Assembly (NCBI RefSeq): GCF_041227145.1
Contig: NZ_JBGFSP010000003.1
Span: forward strand, 2,480,001-2,544,000
Source: Bacteroides sp. AN502(2024)
GTDB lineage: Bacteria; Bacteroidota; Bacteroidia; Bacteroidales; Bacteroidaceae
Direction: 5' to 3'
Length of the DNA stretch: 64,000 nucleotides
Shown here in pieces: positions 53,183-63,188 of this stretch. A program made the position numbers and the translations under genes. The notes beneath the pieces are model-generated. The model was not told the origin of the DNA and searched no databases. It worked only from the letters and a program-made list of their open reading frames with translations. Every line of letters starts with the position of its first letter. Within the stretch, counting starts at the first letter, position 1.

Positions 53183-53691
53183 TAGTTCGTTTTATATTCA
53201 AACTTCACCTCTTTCAGTTCTTCGTTTGCTTTTACGATTTTCTTTTTCAGTCCTTCCTTGTAAGCAGCAAAAGCTTCTGCCAGTTTCTCATCGCTCAATG
53301 CCAGCATCTGTATGGCAAGAATAGCGGCATTCATCGCTCCGTTGATGGCAACGGTTGCTACAGGAATACCCGGAGGCATCTGAATGATAGAATAAAGTGC
53401 GTCCACACCATCGAGCACGGAACCTTTTACAGGTACTCCGATCACCGGCAATGTAGTATTAGCGGCAATCACACCGGGAAGAGCGGCAGCCATTCCGGCA
53501 GCAGCGATAATTACTTTAATGCCACGGTTACGGGCATTCTTCGCAAACTCTTCCACAGCCTCGGGCGTGCGGTGAGCAGAAAGAGCGTTCATTTCGAACG
53601 GTACATGCATATCATTCAGTAGCTGTGCAGCCTTCTCCATAACAGGAAGGTCGGACGTGCTGCCCATGATAATACTTACAATTGGAGTCAT
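53182..53691 (-). CDS. purE: N5-carboxyaminoimidazole ribonucleotide mutase
   Basis: A 169-residue class I PurE: IIMGSTSDLPVMEKAAQLL at the N-terminus (substrate-phosphate binding), the conserved NALSAHRTPE (catalytic His about 43) and AGMAAALPGVIAANTTLPVIGVPV. It moves the carboxylate of N5-CAIR to give CAIR in purine synthesis. No purK is nearby. It lies between gcvH (60 nt) and ispG (1-nt overlap). Confidence 0.97.
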   Translation of the reverse strand: MTPIVSIIMGSTSDLPVMEKAAQLLNDMHVPFEMNALSAHRTPEAVEEFAKNARNRGIKVIIAAAGMAAALPGVIAANTTLPVIGVPVKGSVLDGVDALYSIIQMPPGIPVATVAINGAMNAAILAIQMLALSDEKLAEAFAAYKEGLKKKIVKANEELKEVKFEYKTN

Positions 53692-53751
53692 TTCTTTAAC
53701 GATTAGTTTATTATGAATGGTTAGTGATTAATGATTGGTTTCACTCATCAC

Positions 53752-54132
53752 TCACCCGTTAATCACTTCTTTATAAGCTTCGGCATCCAGTAAATCTTCT
53801 ACAGCTTTTACATCAGTCGGTTTCAGTTTAATCAACCAGCCTTCACCATACGGATCTTTATTTACCAGTTCCGGGTTTTCTTCTAATGCCTCATTTTGTT
53901 CGAGCACCTCACCTGATACAGGCAGGAAAATATCGGAAATCGTTTTCACTACTTCGATGGTTCCGAAAGTTTCACCGGCTTCCAATGTTTCACCAACAGT
54001 CGGGATATCTACGAATACAATATCGCCCAATTGTTCCTGTGCATAATCGGTGATACCAACGTATGCAATGTCTCCTTCGACACGAATCCATTCGTGTTCG
54101 TTTGTGTACTTTAAATTTTGTGGAAAGTTCAT
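53752..54132 (-). CDS. gcvH: Glycine cleavage system H protein
   Basis: A 126-residue H protein. YTNEHEWIRVEGDIAYVGIT starts the barrel, and the lipoylated lysine is in GTIEVVKTISDIFLPVSGEV (about residue 63). It carries the aminomethyl group between P, T and L proteins of glycine cleavage; the other subunits are not in this window. Length and motifs are normal. It is followed by purE 60 nt downstream. Confidence 0.97.
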   Translation of the reverse strand: MNFPQNLKYTNEHEWIRVEGDIAYVGITDYAQEQLGDIVFVDIPTVGETLEAGETFGTIEVVKTISDIFLPVSGEVLEQNEALEENPELVNKDPYGEGWLIKLKPTDVKAVEDLLDAEAYKEVING

Positions 54133-54161
54133 AATGATTAGTTTTTAGGATTTATACTGTT

Positions 54162-54839
54162 TTAAAATAAAAATACTCGAAATAAGATGTTGCTCACCGG
54201 GTGAAGGACCAAAATGGCACATATCAGCCCGACTGCAAAGCCGGCAAACACCTCACCCAGTGTGTGGTGTCCCAGAACAATGCGTGCAGAACCCAATATA
54301 CCGGCAATCAAAATAAACAGGCATAGCCATCCGACCGGATTGTAACCGAACAAGGCACTGAAAGAAACCAATCCTCCGATCACCCCGCCCATTCCTGCCA
54401 TGTGCTCGCTCAACTTCCATTGAAGGTTTACTGCAATGCAAATAACGGACACTACCAGAGAAGCAAGAATGATACCGGTCATATACCACGGAATATTCAG
54501 CTTGCGCATCATCAGCAGGCAGAACACATACGAGATGATGGTCAGCAGGATAGGTACATAACGTTTCTTACGTTCACTCAACTCCTGACGGGCGAATCCA
54601 TTGATCTTACGAAACAGGAAAATGGTAATGGTAGGGGTCAGTATGGTGAAGCAATAAACGATTCCCAATACGATCAACTTATATTGTATCGGCATGATAC
54701 GAAGATAAGAAAACAGGAATAACGCCAGAAACGATAAAAACGGAATAGAAAATGGAGTAAAGACCATCGAGATGACTCTCGCCACCTGCAACATCGTCTT
54801 GTCCGCTATGATATGTTCTCTTTCTCTGTCCATCACCAT
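54162..54839 (-). CDS. PAP2 family membrane phosphatase
   Basis: A 225-residue integral membrane protein with about six helices (PFSIPFLSFLALFLFSYL; LIVLGIVYCFTILTPTITIF; TGIILASLVVSVICIAV). The last PAP2 motif is seen in GSARIVLGHHTLGEVFAGF, with conserved SxR and H; motif 1 corresponds to ELSERKKRYVP. Related proteins dephosphorylate lipid phosphates such as undecaprenyl diphosphate or lipid A; some are degenerate. It lies 27 nt after rpoN and 29 nt before gcvH, so it is likely cotranscribed. The start may be the second Met (54833). Confidence 0.85.
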   Translation of the reverse strand: MVMDREREHIIADKTMLQVARVISMVFTPFSIPFLSFLALFLFSYLRIMPIQYKLIVLGIVYCFTILTPTITIFLFRKINGFARQELSERKKRYVPILLTIISYVFCLLMMRKLNIPWYMTGIILASLVVSVICIAVNLQWKLSEHMAGMGGVIGGLVSFSALFGYNPVGWLCLFILIAGILGSARIVLGHHTLGEVFAGFAVGLICAILVLHPVSNILFRVFLF

Positions 54840-54866
54840 TCATTCTTTTATACTTAATACTTATAC

Positions 54867-56357
54867 TCATTTCCGTAGTCTCGCCACGGGGATATTCAAC
54901 TGTTGACGGTATTTGGCTACTGTCCTACGGGCAATGGGATAACCTTTCTCTTTCAATATATCCGCCAATTCATCATCGGTCAGCGGTTTCTTCTTATCCT
55001 CGCCTTCAATACATTCTTTCAGTATCTTACGAATCTCCCGGACAGACATCTCTTCACCGTCTTCCGTCGTATATCCGTCGCTAAAAAAGTATTTAAGCGG
55101 ATAGATACCGTAATTCGTCTGTACATATTTACTGTTGCTCACACGGGAGATAGTCGAAATATCCAGTCCCGTACGTTCCGCCACATCTTTTAAAATCATC
55201 GGTTTCAGCAACGATTCATCCCCTTCGAGAAAGAAAGGGCGTTGCAGGTCGATAATCGCCTGCATGGTAGTCATCAGGGTATTCTGACGCTGCCGGACAG
55301 CATCGATAAACCCTTGTGCCGCATCCATTTTCTGTTTTAGAAACATCATCGCTTCTTTAGATTCCTTAGACTGGTTGGCTTTGTTTTTGGTATGCTCCTC
55401 CACCATTTCCGTGAAATCACGGCTCATACGGAGTTCGGGGACATGTCGGTTATTGAGGCTTATATTGATAGTTCCGTCATCATACGTTTCCACAATAAAG
55501 TCGGGAACTATTTGTTGGAGATTCCTGCCGATTGCTTCTCCCAAAGAAGCACCCGGACGAGGATTCAACTTCGTTATTTCAGTAATGGTTTCCCGGAAAG
55601 TCTCTTCATCAATATCCAGTTTCTTTATGATCTTCTCCCAATGTTTACGGGTGAATTCTTCGTAACATTCTCTGATAATCCTTTCTTCCAGATTCAATGT
55701 AAGACCGGGAGTTTTCTCTTCTTCTTTTTTCCGGCAGATCTGTATCAACAGACATTCTTGAAGACTACGTGCACCGATACCTGCCGGATCAAAGTCCTGT
55801 AAGATACTCAATGCCTCTTCAAGTTCTTCTTCGGTCGATTCGATACCTGCATAAATCGCCAGTTCGTCACAGATACTTTCCAAAGATTTGCGAAGCAATC
55901 CGTCATCGTCCAATGACCCGATCAGATACTCAACCAGCTCACGCAGATGTTCTGTCAGGTTACGTTCACGCAACTGCTCTTTCAATGTCTCATAAAAAGA
56001 GGTGGAATCGGAAAACGGTATATCTTCCGCCTGTTCGTCTTTCGAACGGTTGTTCTCTTGCAGTTTATAGTCGGGAATATCGTCTTCAGTCAGATAGTCA
56101 CTCAAAGAATCATAGTCATTGGCATTACTATCCATGCCCTCCTCTGTGCTGCCGGTATCGGAATATTCATCCGCAGCATTCTCTTCCTTGCCTTCTTCAA
56201 GTGCCGGATTTTCAAGTAATTCAGCATGGATACGGTCTTCCAGCTCTACTGCGGGAAGCTCCAACAGTTTCACGACCAGAATCTGCTGGGGCGAGAGCGT
56301 TTGTACCTGCTGTTGCGCCTGAGATTGTATTTGACGGGAACCTTGTGCCATATTCAT
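54867..56357 (-). CDS. rpoN: RNA polymerase sigma-54 factor
   Basis: A 496-residue sigma-54. Region I is glutamine/leucine-rich (SRQIQSQAQQQVQTLSPQQI, LLELPAVELEDRIHAELLEN) and binds the bEBP activator. Region II is acidic (EEGKEENAADEYSD). Region III binds core and DNA: LDISTISRVSNSKYVQTNYG; the RpoN box ARRTVAKYR recognises the -24 element near the C-terminus. Promoters of the GG-N10-GC type would depend on it; none was identified in this window. A second ATG two codons in is also possible. Confidence 0.97.
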   Translation of the reverse strand: MNMAQGSRQIQSQAQQQVQTLSPQQILVVKLLELPAVELEDRIHAELLENPALEEGKEENAADEYSDTGSTEEGMDSNANDYDSLSDYLTEDDIPDYKLQENNRSKDEQAEDIPFSDSTSFYETLKEQLRERNLTEHLRELVEYLIGSLDDDGLLRKSLESICDELAIYAGIESTEEELEEALSILQDFDPAGIGARSLQECLLIQICRKKEEEKTPGLTLNLEERIIRECYEEFTRKHWEKIIKKLDIDEETFRETITEITKLNPRPGASLGEAIGRNLQQIVPDFIVETYDDGTINISLNNRHVPELRMSRDFTEMVEEHTKNKANQSKESKEAMMFLKQKMDAAQGFIDAVRQRQNTLMTTMQAIIDLQRPFFLEGDESLLKPMILKDVAERTGLDISTISRVSNSKYVQTNYGIYPLKYFFSDGYTTEDGEEMSVREIRKILKECIEGEDKKKPLTDDELADILKEKGYPIARRTVAKYRQQLNIPVARLRK

Positions 56358-56382
56358 TTTTGCTTTTTACTGTTTCTCGCTA

Positions 56383-56390
56383 CAAAAATA
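56383..56390 (-). promoter_or_regulatory. -7 element of rpoN
   Basis: TATTTTTG on the minus strand, 25 nt before the rpoN start. It lies in the 132-bp gap divergent to pepP. Confidence 0.5.
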
Positions 56391-56454
56391 ACTTTTTAAC
56401 GAGAGATTACACAGATTAGAGAGATAATTTTTAATCCTATAACACAAAATTCGT

Positions 56455-56462
56455 TATCTTTG
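56455..56462 (+). promoter_or_regulatory. -7 element of the aminopeptidase P gene
   Basis: Exact TATCTTTG on the plus strand, 27 nt before the pepP ATG; no convincing -33 box. Confidence 0.6.
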
Positions 56463-56489
56463 TTGCACGAACTAAAAAATTAAGATAAT

Positions 56490-57863
56490 ATGTTTGCCAA
56501 AGAAACGTATATGCAGCGGAGAGCCCTGCTGAAAAAAAAATTAGGCTCCGGAGTATTGTTGTTTCTCGGAAATGACGAGTGCGGACTGAATTACGAAGAT
56601 AACACGTTCCGTTATCGTCAGGATTCCACTTTCCTTTATTATTTCGGACTTTCATGCGCCGGACTTTCGGCTATTATCGATATAGATGAGGATAAGGAAA
56701 TCATCTTTGGTGATGAATTGTCTATCGATGCAATCGTATGGATGGGTTCACAACCGACATTGCACGAAAAATGCGAACGTGTGGGTGTAAAAGATCTGAT
56801 GCCGTCTGCTGATATTGTAAGCTATCTCCATCAGTGCGTGCAGAAAGGGAAAGAGGTTCACTATCTGCCTCCTTACCGCCCTGAACATAAACTGAAACTG
56901 ATGGACTGGCTGGGTATTCCTCCTGTACATCAGGAAGGTTCTGTTTCATTCATCCGTGCCGTAGTTGCTCAACGCAATTATAAATCTGCAGAGGAAATCG
57001 TAGAAATAGAAAAGGCTTGCGATGTAACGGCTGATATGCATATCACAGCCATGAAGGTACTTCGTCCGGGTATGTATGAATATGAAGTGGTAGCTGAAAT
57101 GAACCGGGTGGCGGAATCTAATAACTGCCAGCTCTCATTCGCCACAATTGCCACTATCAACGGGCAGACTCTGCACAATCATTATCACGGAAATAAAGTG
57201 AAGCCAGGTGATTTATTCTTAATCGATGCCGGTGCAGAAGTAGAATCCGGTTATGCGGGTGATATGTCGTCTACCATTCCTGCCGATAAGAAGTTCACCT
57301 CCCGCCAACGTGAAGTATACGAGATTCAGAATGCCATGCACTTGGAGTCCGTAAAAGCTCTTCGTCCGGGTATTCCTTATATGGAGGTATACGAGCTGTC
57401 GGCTCGCGTCATGGTGGATGGCATGAAGACACTCGGATTGATGAAAGGAAATGCTGAAGATGCTGTGCGCGAAGGTGCCCATGCTTTGTTCTATCCGCAC
57501 GGACTGGGACACATGATGGGGTTGGATGTGCATGATATGGAGAATCTGGGAGAGATATGGGTCGGTTACAACGGCCAACCGAAGAGCACACAGTTCGGCC
57601 GCAAATCACAACGTCTCGCCATTCCTTTGGAACCGGGATTTGTACATACTGTAGAACCGGGCATTTACTTTATTCCGGAACTGATCGACAGGTGGAAAGC
57701 AGAAAAGAAATTCACTGACTTTATCAACTACGATGTAGTGGAGACTTATAAAGATTTCGGTGGTATCCGCAACGAAGAAGATTATCTGATTACAGAAACC
57801 GGTGCCCGCCGGTTAGGCAAAAAAATACCATTGACACCGGAAGAGGTAGAAGCTTTAAGATAA
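56490..57863 (+). CDS. pepP: Xaa-Pro aminopeptidase (aminopeptidase P)
   Basis: A 457-residue M24B metallopeptidase. The N-terminal domain (about 1-165) has RRALLKKKLGSGVLLFLGND; the pita-bread catalytic domain shows its metal ligands: Asp in LFLIDAGAEVESGYAGDMSS, His in YPHGLGHMMGLDVHDMENLG, Glu in HTVEPGIYFIPEL and Glu in GGIRNEEDYLITE. It removes an N-terminal residue ahead of proline in the cytoplasm. The gene is divergent from rpoN and its stop is 50 nt before the palindromic repeat. Confidence 0.95.
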   Translation: MFAKETYMQRRALLKKKLGSGVLLFLGNDECGLNYEDNTFRYRQDSTFLYYFGLSCAGLSAIIDIDEDKEIIFGDELSIDAIVWMGSQPTLHEKCERVGVKDLMPSADIVSYLHQCVQKGKEVHYLPPYRPEHKLKLMDWLGIPPVHQEGSVSFIRAVVAQRNYKSAEEIVEIEKACDVTADMHITAMKVLRPGMYEYEVVAEMNRVAESNNCQLSFATIATINGQTLHNHYHGNKVKPGDLFLIDAGAEVESGYAGDMSSTIPADKKFTSRQREVYEIQNAMHLESVKALRPGIPYMEVYELSARVMVDGMKTLGLMKGNAEDAVREGAHALFYPHGLGHMMGLDVHDMENLGEIWVGYNGQPKSTQFGRKSQRLAIPLEPGFVHTVEPGIYFIPELIDRWKAEKKFTDFINYDVVETYKDFGGIRNEEDYLITETGARRLGKKIPLTPEEVEALR

Positions 57864-57912
57864 AAGGTGTCATTTAGATAATAGAAGACCTTTCTTTCTT
57901 CTATTATTCAAA

Positions 57913-58014
57913 GAGAGGCTGTCTAACAAGTCTTATTTTAACGATTTCACCCCTGCCAGAATATGCTTTGGCAGGGGTGACTTCTAATTACTGAGACCTG
58001 TTAGACAGCCTCTC
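57913..58014. repeat. Palindromic intergenic repeat, copy 5
   Basis: The cleanest copy: 102 bp with ends GAGAGGCTGTCTAACAAGTC / GACCTGTTAGACAGCCTCTC (one mismatch) and hairpin CACCCCTGCCA / TGGCAGGGGTG. T-rich sequence follows. It lies between convergent pepP and SusD genes, 50 and 28 nt from their stops. Confidence 0.9.
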
Positions 58015-58042
58015 TTTTTGATTATTGTATGATTCCGAAAGA

Positions 58043-59857
58043 TTACCAGTTCGGATTCTGTTCTAATTTAATAGAGGGATCTCCCAATTGTTCGCTCTTA
58101 CTCTTGTACAAGGATATCTGTCCTGTCGGAATAGGATAGAGATAATCTTTTTCTCCATAAACACGCAATAATGAAGTTGCTTGGATAGGTTTGATATAAC
58201 CGGCATTACCTTCACGGTCTAAAACTACGTCTTTCAAATCATCAATGGTATATGAAGTCCCGTTAGCCTGATTGTATTCTTTCAAATAAGCGTCTTTATC
58301 CAACCATGCACCCAAATTTAACTTTTTGTTGATTTTCATATCTGCATAATGCAATTTGCTCCAACGGCGGATATCATCGAAACGAATACCTTCATACACC
58401 AATTCAATGCGTCTTTCACGACGTACTTCCCAAAGAATAGGAGACACTTCGTAGTCATCTGCTATCTCGGGGTTACCCAAATCACGATCCGGATCGTTGA
58501 TAACCACTCCTTTTACACTAAAGTTATTTCCACTGAGTGTTACAGAAGGCATATTTACAGAAGTTCTCTTACGGATCTTATTAATGGTAATATCCAAATC
58601 ATTCTGTGACAAAGTGTAAGCTCCCATATCATGTAACTCTGCGGCAGCTTCCAAATAGTTCAGAAATACTTCATTCAATTTCATAATAGGTGCATCGGTA
58701 GTATTGGTATTACTTTGTCCGGCCGCAGTATTGAACAAATCCTCATTGATAAAACGAGTACCGAAATAGCCGCCAATACCATATACAGCGCCGGTGATAC
58801 CATTCAGATGTACTCCTTCAGGGTCAATATTAGCCGCTAAACGCGGATCGCGATTGGCCATTTCATCTTTGAAAACCTTATCACCTTTAAATGCACTGTT
58901 TCCTTCTTGATGGATCGGCAATCCATTATTCGTTAAATAGCTATCAACCAAATCTTTAGAAGGTCCATTTCCCAATGTCTGTTCTGATTGCCAAGACATT
59001 TCAGCATGAGTCAGAATACCTTCTACATAAGAACGATACAATATCATTTCAGGGTTATTGGCCAAATCAAGTGAAATAGTCAATGACTTGTAATCACTTG
59101 AGATTTGATATTTCTGAGTGCTCATAACCCTATTGGCCGCAGTCTTCGCAGCTTCCAGATACTTCTTGCTCATTTCTGTATTCTTCTCACGATATCTTTG
59201 CCAAGTTCCCTCAAACAACATGATACGGGACTCAAAAGCATTTACCACATGGCGATTTACACAAAGTCCATCTGTCCCATCGGATTCCCTTACATTGACT
59301 GCTGCAAACTCCAAATCGTCTAAAACCTTGTCCATGACCAAATTTCTGGAATCTCTACCTTTATAAAGGGCTTTTTCATCTGTATTATCTACAACATGGT
59401 CATAATACGGAACATCGCCAAACATCCGTACCAAACGAGCATATTCCATACCACGGAAGAATCGTGCCACACCCATCCAGTGTTTCTTCGCTTCTTCGGG
59501 TAAAGTTGAACTTTCAAGTCCGTCACATACAAGATTAATTCGACGAACATTCGCAAAAGACCAGTCGTTACTGGTTGCAGGTGCTGTGTTTGTAAAGAAA
59601 GTTGCCTCCTTCTGAGCCAGGTCATCTACCCAATTGGCTACATTCGTCCCATCGAAGAAGTCCGACTTCACCCAACCGCTTTGATAACCTGTAAAATAAA
59701 TATCATACCATCCATATATTGTAGATCGGATATTATTCTCGTTGTTATAAAAATCCGCACTATTCTCTATCTGATCCATAGGCGGACGATCCAAAAAGTC
59801 CGAGCAGGAAGAGAAACTGGTGGCCAATGCTAAAACTGCAAATATTTTTGTTTTCAT
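58043..59857 (-). CDS. SusD/RagB-type outer membrane lipoprotein
   Basis: A 604-residue lipoprotein: MKTKIFAVLALATSFSSCSD with lipid Cys near 18, then FLDRPPMDQIENSADFYNN as in SusD proteins. The TPR-like helical core includes AKKHWMGVARFFRGMEYARL and FNYLEAAAELHDMG-like segments; the C-terminal part has LWEVRRERRIELVYEGIRFD, a hallmark. SusD binds glycans at the cell surface and caps the SusC channel. It is 7 nt downstream of susC. No glycosidase or SusE follows in the window; the palindromic repeat closes the unit. Confidence 0.95.
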   Translation of the reverse strand: MKTKIFAVLALATSFSSCSDFLDRPPMDQIENSADFYNNENNIRSTIYGWYDIYFTGYQSGWVKSDFFDGTNVANWVDDLAQKEATFFTNTAPATSNDWSFANVRRINLVCDGLESSTLPEEAKKHWMGVARFFRGMEYARLVRMFGDVPYYDHVVDNTDEKALYKGRDSRNLVMDKVLDDLEFAAVNVRESDGTDGLCVNRHVVNAFESRIMLFEGTWQRYREKNTEMSKKYLEAAKTAANRVMSTQKYQISSDYKSLTISLDLANNPEMILYRSYVEGILTHAEMSWQSEQTLGNGPSKDLVDSYLTNNGLPIHQEGNSAFKGDKVFKDEMANRDPRLAANIDPEGVHLNGITGAVYGIGGYFGTRFINEDLFNTAAGQSNTNTTDAPIMKLNEVFLNYLEAAAELHDMGAYTLSQNDLDITINKIRKRTSVNMPSVTLSGNNFSVKGVVINDPDRDLGNPEIADDYEVSPILWEVRRERRIELVYEGIRFDDIRRWSKLHYADMKINKKLNLGAWLDKDAYLKEYNQANGTSYTIDDLKDVVLDREGNAGYIKPIQATSLLRVYGEKDYLYPIPTGQISLYKSKSEQLGDPSIKLEQNPNW

Positions 59858-59864
59858 AATTTTA

Positions 59865-62800
59865 TTAGAATGTAAGTTGAACACCAAATGAAATAGTTCT
59901 CATAAACGGATAACTCTTACCAAATTTGAGCGAACCGTTAGTAGCGGCCGCATTCTCTGTTGTTTCAGGGTCAACCGGAATATGGGTATGATCGAATTCG
60001 AATACATTTTCTGCACTGACATAGATACGACCACTTGTGAAAGTGATAGCTTTCATCCATTTTTCAGGAACGGTATAACCCAATGTAATATTCTTACAAC
60101 GCAGATATGACATATTCTGCAAATAACGGGTCTGACGCAAAAAGTTCTGGCCGTTGCTTATCCATGAATGGGAAGTAGGCGTAGGATAGAATGCATCTGT
60201 ATTTTCAGGAGTCCAATAATCCATCTGGTGTTCCAGCCAGCCTTCACCCGGCATAAATCCCGGAATGCCAATCTGGCCGACAGCCCATACATCTCTTGAG
60301 CCAATGCCCTGAAAGAATGTGCTAAAGTCAAAGTTTTTATATGTCAATGCGACAGAGAAACCATATTCAAAATTAGGCATGATATTACCAATACGTTTCA
60401 AGTCTCCATGATTTTCCAGAGTTTGTTTACCATAAGTAATTTTACCGTCTCCATCCAAATCCTTATATTTTACATCACCCGGACCATATTTAAATGCTCC
60501 TGTTTCATATAATGCCTGTGAAGGAACTTTATGGGTGTCAATAAACCACTTTCCATCCGCATCTTGATAACAATCTTCATATTGGAATAAACGATCTGTT
60601 TCATATCCCCAGATTTCACCGATAATCTTGCCCTCGTAATTACCATAAATATTCTTGTTCGGGTTATTGTACTTCGTGATCTTTTCACGAATCTTGGACA
60701 ATGTCGCACGTGCCGTTAAACCGAGTCCACATGCAAATTGCTTATTATAATCTATTGCCAGTTCAAAGCCACGTCCCTGTAATTCTCCGGCGTTTACTTT
60801 CGGCATCGTTGTACTTCCGAAAGTAGAAGGCAAGGTTTCACCGGGCGAGTGCATATCGGAGGTAGTACGCTGATACCAGTCAAAACTAATGCCAAGTGCA
60901 TGATTAAAGAAACGAGCGTCAAAACCCACGTCAATAGTGGTAACACGTTCCCAAGTCAACGTTGGAGAGACGACAGAGGGAACACCGATATAAGGCATCT
61001 GTTTGCCATCTATCACCCATCCGGAAGATTTATTCACAGACATTACAGAAAGGAAAGAGTTGGCTGCTACGTCCTGATTACCAATTGTACCCCAAGAACC
61101 ACGTACTTTAAATTCTGAAAGTACGGGCTTTGCCCATTTCATGAAAGTTTCTTCACTCAAACGCCATCCTGCAGAGACGGAAGGGAATAAAGCCCATTGG
61201 TCTCCAGAAGGGAATTTAGAAGAACCGTCATAACGCGCATTAACTTCAATAAGGTATTTACCCATATAGTCATAGTTGATACGCCCGAAGAAACCTGCCG
61301 CTGCAAAATCATTATGATAAGTAGTACCATCTACATACTGGTCTCCAATCGCCAGATTAATTTCCGGTTTATCAAAGTTTACCAATGCACGACGGTCTGA
61401 GCTATGCCCTATTTTTTCACGGGTCTCGGCATCCATGCCCACCATTACTTTCAGATGATGCTTTTGCGCAAAGGCTTTTTCATAAGTAGCATAAGCCTTG
61501 AAAGTATTGGACATTGTGTATCGGCTACGCTCAACCACACGGTTATGAGTAGCACCATAAAAGCTTGAAGTATAAGTCAAAGGATTACTACTGTTGAACA
61601 TATTCCAACCGCTGACTTCACCGCCATTACGTTTTTGATAATCATTGAGCAAAGCAAAAGTGTAATCGAAATTAATAGCCAAATCTTTAATGGGATTGAT
61701 AGTGGTTCCTAGATTAACACGCATAAAGTTGTTAGTCAAACTTTCACGATTAGCCTGAGAAATTTCAGTCATAGCTGAACGAAATGGTGTTCCTTGATAA
61801 TCAGCATAGGGATAGAAAGATGGCCAACGCAACAGATAATACCAAACGTCTGTATAACCGCTCGTGTATTGATACGGTTCTGATTTTGTGGAACGGGAAA
61901 ACATTACATTTGCTCTGACAGACCACCAGTTACGGATTTGTGTGTTGACATTGGCATTGAAGTTGTAGCGATCATACTCGTCTGTATTAACTTTCAAAAT
62001 ACCTTTCTGATTCAAGTACCCTAAGCTGATATTATAGGTTGTTTTATCACTACCGCCACTAACAGAAAGATTGTGCTTTTGTTGAGGAGTCCAATTTTTC
62101 ATAAACATATCCAGCGGGTCAAATTGACGATAGAAATAATATTTGCCACCACGTTCTTCAAAGTCTCTGCCTAATTGCATTTCACCCAGTTCATCCTGTG
62201 ACATACCTCCATAAGTATCATTCCATTCTTTCATTTTCTCTATAGCCAACTCATCAACATTGTAACCAATAGAACTAACTGTTGAAGCTCCATTTCTCTT
62301 AGCTGCAAGCAACATAGCCCGTGCTCCTTCATAACTTGTAGCTACTTGTGGCATTACAGTCGGAGTACTCCACGAGAAGTTATTAGAGTAACTAACGCGC
62401 GGCCTATCATTTTTCTTGCCCGTTTTTGTAGTTATTAAAACCACGCCCCAAGCTGCACGAGTACCATAAATAGATGCAGAAGCAGCGTCCTTCAGTACCG
62501 AGATACTTGCTATATCATCAGGATTTACCAAACTCAAACTAGGAACCTCCACATTATCTACCAAAATCAACGGGCTTGTTCCTTCCGTTGCACTCAAAGA
62601 ACCAGTAGCTCCACGTAATTTAATATTAGAGTCCACGCCAATACCACCTACATTCGTTGTAATGCTCAAACCCGGAGTAATACCTTGCAAAGCTTTTGCA
62701 ATATCCGCTACAGGACGACTTGCAACAGCTTCCTGAACATCCACATTGGCTACTGCACCGGTCAAGTTTACCTTTTTCTGTGAACCATAACCTACCACTA

Positions 62801-63188
62801 CAACTTCATCCAACAATTCGCTGTCTTCTTTCAAAATCACCTGCATATTCCGAGTTGCTTTAAGTTCTAAAGTTTGAAATCCGACAAATGATATTTTTAA
62901 AATAGCACCTGGCTTCACATCCAAGGTAAACCTGCCATCCACATCAGTAATACAACCATTGGTAGTACCTTTCTCTACAATACTGGCGCCAATAACAGGT
63001 TCACCATTAGCATCCGTTACAATCCCCGATACACTTTGGTGTTGTAACTGTTCTGTAATTTCTAGAGAATTACCTAAAGCAGTCGAGGCAGCCATTGCAC
63101 TATTGTTATATAAAAATAATGCACTAATCGCTACCGCAGTTAGAAACTTGCTACTAGCCAGTCTCCATCTTTTGCGTTCTTCATTCAT
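59865..63188 (-). CDS. SusC/RagA-type TonB-linked outer membrane transporter
   Basis: A 1107-residue protein. After a signal region (residues about 12-35), a carboxypeptidase-D-like domain (SVSGIVTDANGEPVIGASIV at about 53) precedes the TonB-box-like region and plug (ELLDEVVVVGYGSQKKVN; VADIAKALQGITPGLSI; LVDNVEVPSLSLVNPDDIAS), then the 22-strand barrel ending TISFGVQLTF. It imports oligosaccharides with SusD using TonB energy. The substrate is not evident; an amino-sugar kinase is encoded just upstream. There is no anti-sigma/FecR-type extension or sensor nearby. Confidence 0.97.
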   Translation of the reverse strand: MNEERKRWRLASSKFLTAVAISALFLYNNSAMAASTALGNSLEITEQLQHQSVSGIVTDANGEPVIGASIVEKGTTNGCITDVDGRFTLDVKPGAILKISFVGFQTLELKATRNMQVILKEDSELLDEVVVVGYGSQKKVNLTGAVANVDVQEAVASRPVADIAKALQGITPGLSITTNVGGIGVDSNIKLRGATGSLSATEGTSPLILVDNVEVPSLSLVNPDDIASISVLKDAASASIYGTRAAWGVVLITTKTGKKNDRPRVSYSNNFSWSTPTVMPQVATSYEGARAMLLAAKRNGASTVSSIGYNVDELAIEKMKEWNDTYGGMSQDELGEMQLGRDFEERGGKYYFYRQFDPLDMFMKNWTPQQKHNLSVSGGSDKTTYNISLGYLNQKGILKVNTDEYDRYNFNANVNTQIRNWWSVRANVMFSRSTKSEPYQYTSGYTDVWYYLLRWPSFYPYADYQGTPFRSAMTEISQANRESLTNNFMRVNLGTTINPIKDLAINFDYTFALLNDYQKRNGGEVSGWNMFNSSNPLTYTSSFYGATHNRVVERSRYTMSNTFKAYATYEKAFAQKHHLKVMVGMDAETREKIGHSSDRRALVNFDKPEINLAIGDQYVDGTTYHNDFAAAGFFGRINYDYMGKYLIEVNARYDGSSKFPSGDQWALFPSVSAGWRLSEETFMKWAKPVLSEFKVRGSWGTIGNQDVAANSFLSVMSVNKSSGWVIDGKQMPYIGVPSVVSPTLTWERVTTIDVGFDARFFNHALGISFDWYQRTTSDMHSPGETLPSTFGSTTMPKVNAGELQGRGFELAIDYNKQFACGLGLTARATLSKIREKITKYNNPNKNIYGNYEGKIIGEIWGYETDRLFQYEDCYQDADGKWFIDTHKVPSQALYETGAFKYGPGDVKYKDLDGDGKITYGKQTLENHGDLKRIGNIMPNFEYGFSVALTYKNFDFSTFFQGIGSRDVWAVGQIGIPGFMPGEGWLEHQMDYWTPENTDAFYPTPTSHSWISNGQNFLRQTRYLQNMSYLRCKNITLGYTVPEKWMKAITFTSGRIYVSAENVFEFDHTHIPVDPETTENAAATNGSLKFGKSYPFMRTISFGVQLTF

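Noticed and set aside
54867..56500. Search for sigma-54 (-24/-12) promoters close to rpoN
   Set aside because: No convincing GG-N10-GC element was seen; the visible promoters are of the TAnnTTTG type.
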